Assembly (NCBI GenBank): GCA_012837655.1 | Contig: DUQT01000011.1 | Span: 1 to 21,258 of the forward strand | Direction: 5' to 3' | DNA: 21,258 nt | Source: Actinomyces sp. | GTDB taxonomy: Bacteria > Actinomycetota > Actinomycetes > Actinomycetales > Actinomycetaceae | Shown: positions 1 through 6,324 of the stretch, in pieces | How positions within the stretch are numbered: the first letter of the stretch is position 1 | How the letters are laid out: the number at the start of each line of letters is the position of its first letter | Translations under genes and position numbers: made by a program | The notes under the pieces: generated by a model | What the model saw: the letters and a program-made list of their open reading frames with translations, nothing else | Told to the model about the DNA's origin: nothing | Databases searched by the model: none

Positions 1-1288
1 CGTACGCCGCAGTTAGGAACTCGGGAATGTCTGGCATGTAGACCGTCGCCATCTTTCCGGGCTCTTTTTGGTCAATTACTGCGTCGAGGCGCTTGCAGAC
101 TGTCTCAATGGTGCGATCTAGTTCTGGACCGCCCTTTGCGTTTCTGGTTCTGGCGTCTCGTATTGGCATTTCTATGGATGCGTCCCCACTGCGGAACTCG
201 GCTGACCAGGTTATGTGAGCGTAGTTGCCCTGGAGGTCAACGCGCCCCTTTAGGGTGGCTGTTCCAAGGTCCTCGGTGTCAGCGTCAACTTGAGTCAGTC
301 GGGGCGCGAAGTTCACTAGGAAGTCGACTCGGTCGCGCGCGGGTATTAGGATCCTTCGCCTAGTTCTGGCTAGGCGGATTAGCTCCCTCTGCCCCGGCCC
401 CAGTTGGGCTAGTTTTCGATCGTCGAACAAAACCAGGTTTGCCGGCTCGATTAGTTTGAAGTTCGTCGTTCGTTTGCCTCCAATGGAGGCAACAATTGAA
501 AGTTCTAGGTCTTCATCGATGTCAGCGCGTTGCGCGATTAGGGCGGCTAGTGAGTCTGACAGTTCGAGTTCGACTTCTGGATCTGTGCTTGCGAATAGGC
601 TTATGCCGATTTGTTTGGCTCGTGCGAGCACAGCGTAGGCATCTTTGCCGAGCATTCCGAGTTCGACCCTGTTTGGACTGCTCCAGCGGCTTTTGGCTTT
701 TGCTGTTTGCCAAAAGTCGCGGATAAATGCCAGGTGGTCTACTCGGATTCCTTCCGATACCGATGCCCATCTGGTTGAGGTTAGGTCAGCCCATGATGCA
801 CGCCTGGATGTCCATCTGCCTCCCTGTAGGCGACGGGGAGTAATGGGTAAGTCGGGGTCCGACACGTTGATGACTAGGGCTAGTTCTGTGCCCTCGTTTA
901 GGGGTGTAAGTAGTGGGAGTAGCATTTCTCGCCACGAAGTGCCGGTTGCGGAGAGATTTGATCGAAGCTCGTATAGGGCTGCTGCGTTGTGTTTGCAGTA
1001 GGTTCCTGTTCTGCACGTGCACCTCATGTCGAGTTCTCGACTGGTTTGTCCGGGTTGGCTTATCCAGCACGTGTATTGCGTGGTGGCGCCGCGGACTTGC
1101 ACGATGGCTTCAGTTTGTTCTGCGTTGAATTCAGTTTCGAGGACGTCGCCGCGAAGGTATGAGTGTTGTCCCTGTGCGTGGGTGGTGAACCCTACCAGCT
1201 GGATGATGTCTTCATCTTGAAGGTTTCTTAGCGTTGAAATCAGCGCAGTGGGGCCTTTAGTTGCTTGGTGATCCCTGTTGGTAGGCAT
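1..1288 (-). CDS. SWIM zinc-finger protein, probable N-terminal part of a Snf2-family helicase (partial)
   Basis: I translated this by hand: an uninterrupted minus-strand frame runs from an ATG at 1288 to the left edge, about 429 codons with no stop, so the 3' end is missing. Residues 90-100 hold a SWIM-type zinc finger, C90-x-C92-x5-C98-x-H100 (CTCRTGTYCKH). The following ~330 residues are mixed alpha/beta with no Walker motifs yet. Known family: many actinobacterial Snf2/SWI2 ATPases have an N-terminal SWIM finger, a long spacer and a C-terminal helicase core, and the length and finger position fit that. The helicase core itself lies outside the window, so the assignment is inferred. The gene starts 27 bp after the tdk stop on the same strand, with no strong ribosome site, suggesting translation within the imuA'-imuB-tdk transcript. 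A stand-alone SWIM protein is the main alternative. Confidence 0.7.
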   Translation of the reverse strand, partial: MPTNRDHQATKGPTALISTLRNLQDEDIIQLVGFTTHAQGQHSYLRGDVLETEFNAEQTEAIVQVRGATTQYTCWISQPGQTSRELDMRCTCRTGTYCKHNAAALYELRSNLSATGTSWREMLLPLLTPLNEGTELALVINVSDPDLPITPRRLQGGRWTSRRASWADLTSTRWASVSEGIRVDHLAFIRDFWQTAKAKSRWSSPNRVELGMLGKDAYAVLARAKQIGISLFASTDPEVELELSDSLAALIAQRADIDEDLELSIVASIGGKRTTNFKLIEPANLVLFDDRKLAQLGPGQRELIRLARTRRRILIPARDRVDFLVNFAPRLTQVDADTEDLGTATLKGRVDLQGNYAHITWSAEFRSGDASIEMPIRDARTRNAKGGPELDRTIETVCKRLDAVIDQKEPGKMATVYMPDIPEFLTAAY

Positions 1289-1315
1289 CGGTTCAGCTTC
1301 TAACGTTTGTTTGGC

Positions 1316-1948
1316 TTATAGGTCGGATGCTAGTTTTCCACCTGATTCTTCTAGGTAGCAGGCGCCGCAGAGGGCTTCGTAGGTCACTTCCACACCGTCT
1401 ATGGCCACCTGGTCTCCGTCAAAAATGAATTCGCCATCAACCTTACGCCCGTTGAAGATTGCTTTGCGTCCGCAGCGGCAGATGGTTTTTAGTTCTTCGA
1501 CGGTGTGCGCAATTTCTAGGAGCCTGCGCGCTCCGGGGAATGCTGTTGTTTGGAAGTCTGTGCGGATTCCGTATGCGAGCACTGGGACGTTATCTAGGAC
1601 GGCGATTCGTAGCATGTCGTCAACCTGCTTAGGGGTGAAGAACTGGGCTTCATCGATAAGTAGTGCAGCTACGGGCAGAGTCTCTACGTGCTCGAGGAGT
1701 GAGTTCGGGTCTTCTCCTGCTGCGGTTTGCTTGAATGCGTCTCGCAGGCTCTCGTCTTTTTTGACGAGCATGTGTACTTCGCGGGTGACTCCAAGGCGCG
1801 AGACGATTTCACGTTCACCTTTGGTGTCGATTGAGGGCTTGGCAAGAACTACGCGTTGCCCGCGTTCTTCGTAGTTGTAAGCCGCTTGTAACAGTGCAGT
1901 TGACTTGCCGGAGTTCATTGCACCGTATCGAAAGTAGAGCTTTGCCAC
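1316..1948 (-). CDS. tdk: Thymidine kinase (type II, TK1-like)
   Basis: The enzyme phosphorylates thymidine to dTMP with ATP in the pyrimidine salvage pathway, in the cytoplasm. From the chosen start the protein has 210 residues, normal for the family. Walker A is GAMNSGKST at residues 9-17, the catalytic-Glu/Walker B motif is DEAQF at 99-103, and two Cys pairs (C157/C159 and C194/C197) form the structural zinc site around the lasso loop. The frame stays open upstream to 2107, overlapping imuB, but those 53 codons lack family similarity. I chose GTG at 1948 because the protein then begins MAKLYFRYGAMNSGKS and an AGGAGG ribosome site (1957-1962) sits 8 nt upstream. It starts 33 bp after the imuB stop on the same strand, so it is probably co-transcribed with the SOS genes. 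Confidence 0.93.
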   Translation of the reverse strand: MAKLYFRYGAMNSGKSTALLQAAYNYEERGQRVVLAKPSIDTKGEREIVSRLGVTREVHMLVKKDESLRDAFKQTAAGEDPNSLLEHVETLPVAALLIDEAQFFTPKQVDDMLRIAVLDNVPVLAYGIRTDFQTTAFPGARRLLEIAHTVEELKTICRCGRKAIFNGRKVDGEFIFDGDQVAIDGVEVTYEALCGACYLEESGGKLASDL

Positions 1949-1956
1949 AGCCACGT

Positions 1957-1962
1957 CCTCCT
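1957..1962 (-). promoter_or_regulatory. Ribosome binding site fixing the tdk start
   Basis: AGGAGG on the minus strand, 8 nt before the GTG at 1948. An adjacent in-frame GTG at 1954 is only 2 nt from it. This rules out the longer reading that begins inside imuB. Confidence 0.8.
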
Positions 1963-1980
1963 GAATATTGACTAAATCGA

Positions 1981-3654
1981 TTAATACCACATTGCGACTA
2001 GGAGCCACTGTCCAGCGAACCATCCAACTAGCATTCGAGGATAATTTAATGGCTGAATGATTAGCCACGCACGCGATCCTGATGTGTCTGCGTCGTCGTC
2101 CCACCACCGGCCAAGGATTGCCCAGGGGCCTCGTACTTGCGCAATTGGGAGTTCTTCTCCTGGCGTCATGTTTAAGGTTTCCAAAATGGATTCTTCTTCA
2201 TGTTTGAGCACGACACTTCGAGGAGTTCCATCCAAAGTCCCGTCAAATCGAAGCCGCACGGGTCTGCCTGACTCGTCAAATAGGGCGACGGGGATTAGTT
2301 CTTCTAGAACTGTGGCTGGGGATTCCTCATCGATTTCGCCTATCCACTGGTGATCTGGTTGGAAGGAGGCGTGTTCGCTCCATTTTTTGGGTAGTTGCCA
2401 GTCCTCCCAGGAGGCGCGCTGTTCCACTTCTCCCCAGGTAGATTCAACAGCTTTGGTGACGGGATCAAATCCTGGTCGCACCCGGGGCTGTCGAACGCCA
2501 TCGACGCCGACTAGGGATTGAAGCCGAAACGCTGTTGTCGCTCCGCGCGTGTCTTCTGCGGACCGATTCCCCCACAGTCGTTGCGAGAGATCGTCGATTG
2601 GAACTAGGTTGCGAGCTGTCAAAACGATCGCTTCCACCCCGAATTCTTCCTGCGAATACTCCCCTTCTTTAGGATCCACTTTTAGCATTAGTTCATCTAT
2701 CCAAGCCTGCACCTGCCACCGCATCCTGTCGACTAGGTCGCGAGGTTTAGGGAAATCAATGATCGACCACTGCCGAACCCGCTCCAATTTCCCCTGTGGA
2801 GTGGCCATTGTTGCCGCTATGTCCACAGTCGATGTTGCCACTTGTCTAGAAATTAATCGCTCCACAAGTTGCGTTGATTGTTGCAATAAATATCCGAGGG
2901 CGATGCTCAGGTCCGCTATGGGTCGACCAAACTCTAGCGGTTCTTCAATGCTGTCATCGGGTACGGGACCGGAGCGCGAAAGCGGTATGTTCTGCTCCAA
3001 GATTCGGTGCAGTCCCTGCCCCACTGCACCGAATCTGGATAACACGTGTCCGGAGCCAATTAGGCGCAGGTCGGCTACGGTGTGTACGCCCATGGTGGCA
3101 AGGGTTGATATGACTTCATCTATTTCCCCTTCAGAACCGGTTAATAGTGGTTTCAAGAGGGATAGGTTCAGGCTGCTGACGCGTTTTTCCCCGGGATCTA
3201 TGACGCCGTGCAGGGCAGCCACCCAGGCTTCTAGCACCCCGTTTCCAATCCCCACGTAGCATTCACTTCCCGTGTGTTCCGCGATCGAGTCAACGATTCG
3301 TTCGCACAGCTGTTCTTCCCCACCGAAAGATCTTGCTGCGGACGCTGGCACCCACACGATTCCGGGCCGTATCGCGCACACTGTTGCGGACACGTCGTCT
3401 AGTGCTTCAAGTACGACGTTGAAAGACCTGGCTGACCGCAGCGGGTCGTCGGGTAAAACAATCAGGTCGGCACACATGTATTCCGCAAGAGCGCGACGCA
3501 TTCCGGGAATAACTCCAAAAGATCGGGCCTCCCTGGTTACATGCGTTACCCTTCCTCGCGCAGATACCAGCGCAGCGCAGGAACCGGGTGGGCAGTCAAT
3601 AACCAGCGCGTTAGTTTCCCAGTCGGGAAACCAGATCATAGCTATGCGAGTCAT
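1981..3654 (-). CDS. imuB: ImuB-like Y-family polymerase homologue, catalytically inactive
   Basis: 557 residues. The N-terminus MTRIAMIWFPDW and a GIGNG-x4-WVAALHG block near 135-150 are Y-family/ImuB features. Where an active Y-family polymerase has its catalytic Asp-Glu pair (S-x-DE), this protein reads WVPASAARSFGG (101-112), with no acidic pair, so it should not polymerise. Known role: ImuB is a scaffold of the actinobacterial mutasome, joining ImuA', the beta clamp and the error-prone polymerase DnaE2. SQRLWG at 357-362 resembles the clamp-binding QLPLWG of mycobacterial ImuB and lies at a similar distance from the N-terminus. The start codon overlaps the imuA' stop as ATGA (3651-3654), indicating translational coupling. 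dnaE2 is not seen here and would have to lie elsewhere. Confidence 0.88.
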   Translation of the reverse strand: MTRIAMIWFPDWETNALVIDCPPGSCAALVSARGRVTHVTREARSFGVIPGMRRALAEYMCADLIVLPDDPLRSARSFNVVLEALDDVSATVCAIRPGIVWVPASAARSFGGEEQLCERIVDSIAEHTGSECYVGIGNGVLEAWVAALHGVIDPGEKRVSSLNLSLLKPLLTGSEGEIDEVISTLATMGVHTVADLRLIGSGHVLSRFGAVGQGLHRILEQNIPLSRSGPVPDDSIEEPLEFGRPIADLSIALGYLLQQSTQLVERLISRQVATSTVDIAATMATPQGKLERVRQWSIIDFPKPRDLVDRMRWQVQAWIDELMLKVDPKEGEYSQEEFGVEAIVLTARNLVPIDDLSQRLWGNRSAEDTRGATTAFRLQSLVGVDGVRQPRVRPGFDPVTKAVESTWGEVEQRASWEDWQLPKKWSEHASFQPDHQWIGEIDEESPATVLEELIPVALFDESGRPVRLRFDGTLDGTPRSVVLKHEEESILETLNMTPGEELPIAQVRGPWAILGRWWDDDADTSGSRAWLIIQPLNYPRMLVGWFAGQWLLVAMWY

Positions 3655-4292
3655 CCGACCCTCCTATTACTTTCAAACCCGTTAGCGACCGCCCCCAAGC
3701 CATTAGCCACCACCTGTCGTCCTTCAGTGACAGCAAAATGTTTATGACCAGTTGTTTTCCAAGGTCGTGAAACTCCCGCCCACGGCTGTGTTGTTAGAAC
3801 GGTGACTCTTCGCGTGCGCACTCGACCCGCTAATGTCCTTTGGTCACGAGCCGTTAGAGGAAGCGGACCCGCCACAATCAGATCAACACCGTCGATTAGC
3901 GCAGCAAAAGTTTGAAGCGCACTCTGCCCCACGGTGGGGACGGAGAGAATCTTGTTCAGCGGCAAGCCGCGCTCTGAAACCGCGCACCACCCCGGATTGC
4001 GAAACCCGATAAACCCAATCCACTGACCCGTTTCATACAGATCCGTGAGTGCCTCGAATACAGCGGCATTCCCAGAATCGACATGCCAGACTCGCCCTCG
4101 TTCCAAGGACGTTACGGGAGCAAGGCCGACGGAATTTTCCGCTTGAATCAAACTCTGCCTAGCGCGAGCCAGACGCTGTTCGCGACTTTCCGCAACGCGT
4201 CGACCCTGGGCTTGCTGAGCTACCTCCAGTGAAGTTATCCCCAGCGAAGCTGCCTCCCGTGAAGCAGCCTCGAATGAAGTTATCGCTACCAT
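3651..4292 (-). CDS. imuA': ImuA'-like SOS mutasome accessory protein
   Basis: 213 residues from ATG 4292; the frame stays open to a TTG at 4319 (222 residues). Similarity is modest: a RecA-like fold without a clear Walker A, which is typical of actinobacterial ImuA'. The identification rests mainly on length and on the 4-bp ATGA overlap with imuB. The known partner role is binding ImuB in SOS-induced translesion synthesis. Residues 4-23 are four five-residue repeats (ITSFE, AASRE, AASLG, ITSLE) from a 15-bp tandem repeat. Start choice is uncertain: the G-rich GGGGGAG lies 18 nt before ATG 4292, which is long, while TTG 4319 has no ribosome site and lies only 7 nt from the LexA box. I prefer the ATG. 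Confidence 0.75.
   Translation of the reverse strand: MVAITSFEAASREAASLGITSLEVAQQAQGRRVAESREQRLARARQSLIQAENSVGLAPVTSLERGRVWHVDSGNAAVFEALTDLYETGQWIGFIGFRNPGWCAVSERGLPLNKILSVPTVGQSALQTFAALIDGVDLIVAGPLPLTARDQRTLAGRVRTRRVTVLTTQPWAGVSRPWKTTGHKHFAVTEGRQVVANGLGAVANGFESNRRVG
4223..4282. repeat. Four tandem 15-bp repeats in the 5' end of imuA'
   Basis: Four consecutive 15-mers on the plus strand at 4223-4237, 4238-4252, 4253-4267 and 4268-4282, with approximate consensus CCTCCAGTGAAGNTR. They keep the reading frame and encode five-residue units in the minus-strand protein. Copies differ at several positions, so the array is old or under coding constraint. Confidence 0.7.
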
Positions 4293-4325
4293 GAACTTTG
4301 AGTTCGCTTTCTCCCCCAAGAGTTT

Positions 4326-4341
4326 TCGAACATCTGTTCGA
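4326..4341. promoter_or_regulatory. LexA operator (SOS box) upstream of imuA'
   Basis: TCGAACATCTGTTCGA: arms TCGAAC and GTTCGA are perfectly symmetrical around four bases. It matches the Gram-positive/actinobacterial LexA consensus CGAAC-N4-GTTCG. It lies 34 nt upstream of ATG 4292 of imuA', where LexA would block the minus-strand promoter. A possible -10 (TAAGCT on the minus strand) sits just upstream of it. The operator predicts DNA-damage induction of the whole minus-strand operon. Confidence 0.85.
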
Positions 4342-4356
4342 TAGCTTAAAACATGG

Positions 4357-4404
4357 CGCGGACATTAAAAACCCCGATTCCCAAAAATGGGGAAATGTCC
4401 CGCG
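4357..4404. repeat. Large imperfect inverted repeat between the divergent imuA' and ybhB-like genes
   Basis: GCGCGGACATT at the left pairs with AATGTCCCGCG at the right (one bulged base), and inside these arms CCCC (4372-4375) faces GGGG (4389-4392). The centre is A-rich and there is no T-run typical of a terminator on either strand. It lies between two divergent promoters. Function unknown. Confidence 0.5.
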
Positions 4405-4535
4405 GACGCGGACTGTTTCCCGCACCAAGATTGGCCGACAAGATCATGCGTCCAGACCACCCACACACGCCAAAGCGGGCCTACAGGACGCGCGCCGCCC
4501 GCAAAACAAACGTTTCCCGCGCGCTGAGGCCGGCT

Positions 4536-4562
4536 TATCTATAAAGTGAGATACAGGTCTCA
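4536..4562 (+). promoter_or_regulatory. Candidate promoter region of the YbhB-like gene
   Basis: TATCTATAAAG around 4537-4547 could supply a -10 hexamer, and a short inverted repeat TGAGA-N6-TCTCA (4547-4562) lies just downstream. No convincing -35 is visible. A clear AAAGGAG ribosome site follows at 4571-4577. Confidence 0.35.
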
Positions 4563-4583
4563 GATAGAGCAAAGGAGATCCAG

Positions 4584-5117
4584 ATGGACCTTAATTCACG
4601 TCCCCTAGCACCTCATCCTGATGAGGCTTTGCCGAAGTTTCCAACGTTTACTCTGACTTCCACTTCCGCAAATGATGGCGATACGCTTCCGGATCCGCAG
4701 ACAGCTGCGGGAGGTTCGGTTTCGCCCCAGCTTTCCTGGAGTGGTTTCCCTGCGGAAACGCAGTCTTTCTTCATCTCCTGTTTTGATCCTGATGCTCCAA
4801 CGCCGGCCGGTTTTTGGCACTGGGGAATCGTTGATATTCCCGTGGAAGTCACCAGTTTGGAAGAGGGCGCAGGCGAATCCGACCTTCAGTTAGACGGCGC
4901 GGCCTTCCACCTGGCTGGCGATTCTGGAGAGGCCTCCTACTACGGTGCTGCTCCCCCGCAGGGCGACCGCCCCCACCGCTACGTGTTCACGGTTCACGCA
5001 CTAGATGTCCCAACCCTCGGTTTGGACGATGACGCCACGATTACTGTTGCGTCGTTTAACGCGCTGTTCCACACGCTCGCGAAGGCATCCATCACGTTCG
5101 AATACCAGCAGAAGTAG
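4584..5117 (+). CDS. YbhB/YbcL-family PEBP (Raf-kinase-inhibitor-like) protein
   Basis: 177 residues, close to the usual size of bacterial phosphatidylethanolamine-binding proteins. The conserved ligand-pocket motif DPDAPTP is at 68-74, followed by GFWHW (76-80), with SPQLSWSG near 47-54 and the late PHRY motif before the C-terminal strands. No signal peptide is visible, so it is probably cytoplasmic. The biochemical role of bacterial YbhB proteins is poorly known; small-molecule or phosphate-group binding is inferred from the fold. The ATG is set by AAAGGAG 6 nt upstream (4571-4577). It diverges from the SOS operon and is followed 90 bp later by trmL, which has its own promoter. Confidence 0.9.
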   Translation: MDLNSRPLAPHPDEALPKFPTFTLTSTSANDGDTLPDPQTAAGGSVSPQLSWSGFPAETQSFFISCFDPDAPTPAGFWHWGIVDIPVEVTSLEEGAGESDLQLDGAAFHLAGDSGEASYYGAAPPQGDRPHRYVFTVHALDVPTLGLDDDATITVASFNALFHTLAKASITFEYQQK

Positions 5118-5124
5118 CGACACC

Positions 5125-5146
5125 CAGCTCGGCGGTAGCCGAACTG
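5125..5146 (+). terminator. Weak stem-loop after the YbhB-like gene
   Basis: CAGCTCGGC and GCCGAACTG pair around a GGTA loop with one C/A mismatch, 8 nt after the stop codon. A T-run is lacking, so it may be only a weak terminator or a 3' stabilising hairpin. Confidence 0.35.
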
Positions 5147-5172
5147 CACGCCTGTTTGATAGGTAACACACT

Positions 5173-5208
5173 TTGGGTCACGTGAAGTGCCGACCTAGAA
5201 TGGCTAGG
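5173..5208 (+). promoter_or_regulatory. Promoter of trmL, apparently leaderless
   Basis: TTGGGT (5173-5178), a 17-bp spacer and TAGAAT (5196-5201) form a good sigma-A-type promoter. Only six bases separate the -10 from the GTG start at 5208, so transcription should begin at or next to the start codon. No ribosome site precedes the GTG, consistent with a leaderless mRNA. Confidence 0.6.
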
Positions 5209-5220
5209 TGCTTCACGTGA
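5178..5220. promoter_or_regulatory. Two-part palindrome spanning the trmL promoter and start codon
   Basis: Outer arms TCACGTGAAG (5178-5187) and CTTCACGTGA (5211-5220) are perfect 10-bp inverted repeats. Inner arms ACCTAG (5193-5198) and CTAGGT (5204-5209) are perfect 6-bp repeats. The -10 lies between them and the GTG overlaps the inner right arm. This may be an operator or, on the opposite strand, an RNA hairpin. Confidence 0.6.
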
Positions 5221-5666
5221 TCTTTTTTGAACCGAGAATCCCCGGCAACAGTGGCGCCGCAATCAGATTGTCTGCGTGCACTGGATCCATGCTCCATTTG
5301 GTTGACCCGCTTTTCGACATGGACGACACGAAGTTGAAGCGAGCCGGCCTCGATTATCACGATCTTGCGCACGTGCGCGTATACGAAACTCTTGATGAAG
5401 CGCTCGCGGAAGTTCCCGGCAACGTTTACGCGTTCACCGGACATGCGACTACCTACTATTCCGATATTGCGTACGAGGACGGAGATGGGCTCATGTTTGG
5501 CCCAGAACCCACCGGACTGCCGGAAGAAGTCATGGATCATCCGCGCGTCACAAAGCGGGTGCGCATTCAGATGCGCGAAGGAATCAGGTCGCTGAACCTG
5601 GCGAACTCCGCGTCGATTGGCCTGTACGAGGCGTGGCGCCAACTTGGGTACCCGGGCGGAATCTAA
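5208..5666 (+). CDS. trmL: tRNA (cytidine/uridine-34 2'-O)-methyltransferase TrmL
   Basis: A SPOUT-fold methyltransferase using S-adenosylmethionine to methylate the ribose of the wobble nucleotide, in E. coli on the two tRNA-Leu isoacceptors. At 152 residues it is the usual minimal SPOUT size. All three SPOUT motifs are present: motif 1 FEPRIPGNSGAAIRL (7-21), motif 2 FGPEPTGLP (97-105) forming the knot, and motif 3 SLNLANSASIGLYEAWRQL (128-146). RAGLDYH and the C-terminal GYPG also match TrmL. The GTG at 5208 is chosen because the protein then begins MLHVIFFEPRIP like TrmL. It has no ribosome site and a -10 hexamer ends 6 nt before it. It converges with the membrane-protein gene at 5731. 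Confidence 0.92.
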   Translation: MLHVIFFEPRIPGNSGAAIRLSACTGSMLHLVDPLFDMDDTKLKRAGLDYHDLAHVRVYETLDEALAEVPGNVYAFTGHATTYYSDIAYEDGDGLMFGPEPTGLPEEVMDHPRVTKRVRIQMREGIRSLNLANSASIGLYEAWRQLGYPGGI

Positions 5667-5730
5667 GGGTTGCAAAATGCCAGCTACCGGGCCGGCTAGG
5701 GTCTGGGCGATTGAACGGCACGCAACCGAA

Positions 5731-6225
5731 CTAGGAATGTGCCTTGGTTTGACGGTCGAAGGTCTCCGCGATTTCCACGATGCGGCGCGGATTCGTGAAC
5801 CACATCCAGATCAGACCTAGGATCGGCAAAACCAGGGGCACGTAGTAGTAGTTAGCACCGAAGTCGGCCCACACGTTGCGGATCGCGCCAATCTCTTCGA
5901 TGCCAAGACCCAGCAGGCCGGTGATCAGAACTCCCCCGAGTTCCACGATCAGCGCGACCCATCCGATCATCCTCATTCGACGCCCATTGTGAGTCAGCGC
6001 GGATGCCGCCAAAACGTAACCCAGCGCTGCAAGCACGGAGATCAGGCGCGGCCCGAGCGGTTGATCCTGGTTGTTGAAGAAGTCAGCTAGGGATGTGAAC
6101 GTCAGGTAGGCGGATACGACCCAAAACACGCCCATCAGAATCCGACCACCACCGTATGAGGTGCCCCGGTTGTCTGAGGCGGGGCGTGGCTCATTTGCCG
6201 CCGGCTTACCCTGCCTTGTGCGCAC
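5731..6225 (-). CDS. Unrecognised four-helix membrane protein
   Basis: 164 residues from GTG 6225. I do not recognise a family. A polar, Pro/Asn-rich N-terminus (about 25 residues) is followed by four hydrophobic segments: near ILMGVFWVVSAYLTF, LISVLAALGYVLAASAL, IGWVALIVELGGVLITGLLGL and YYYVPLVLPILGLIWMWF. The C-terminal tail is charged (NPRRIVEIAETFDRQTK). The basic loop NGRRMRM lies between helices 2 and 3. The frame could start at 6348, but GTG 6225 has an AAGGA site 6 nt upstream and the extra N-terminus would overlap the pepA start. A possible -10, TAAACT, lies at 6266-6271 on the minus strand. It is divergent from pepA and convergent with trmL. Confidence 0.7.
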   Translation of the reverse strand: MRTRQGKPAANEPRPASDNRGTSYGGGRILMGVFWVVSAYLTFTSLADFFNNQDQPLGPRLISVLAALGYVLAASALTHNGRRMRMIGWVALIVELGGVLITGLLGLGIEEIGAIRNVWADFGANYYYVPLVLPILGLIWMWFTNPRRIVEIAETFDRQTKAHS

Positions 6226-6312
6226 GCTGTGTCCTTGCCTTTCAAAATGGGATGTAGTTAGGCCTAGTTTAGCGCCGACACACCCGCAGAGTACATCCGC
6301 GCACACAGTGGT

Positions 6313-6318
6313 TACGAT
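6313..6318 (+). promoter_or_regulatory. -10 element of a probably leaderless pepA promoter
   Basis: TACGAT lies 6 nt before the pepA ATG and no ribosome site is present, so the transcript likely starts at the ATG. No good -35 is visible at the expected distance. Upstream, GGATGTA (6250-6256) and TACATCC (6292-6298) form a spaced inverted repeat. Confidence 0.5.
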
Positions 6319-6324
6319 AGAAGC

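Noticed and set aside
1949..2107. Longer N-terminus for tdk overlapping imuB
   Set aside because: The extra 53 residues have no family similarity, and AGGAGG sits at the right distance from GTG 1948.
2549..3259. Plus-strand open frame of 236 codons inside imuB
   Set aside because: Antisense to a well-supported gene, with no ribosome site or family motif.
4159..4428. Minus-strand open frame across the imuA' start and the LexA box
   Set aside because: It is out of frame with imuA', reads the 15-bp minisatellite as FTGGS-like repeats, and would span the promoter and operator.
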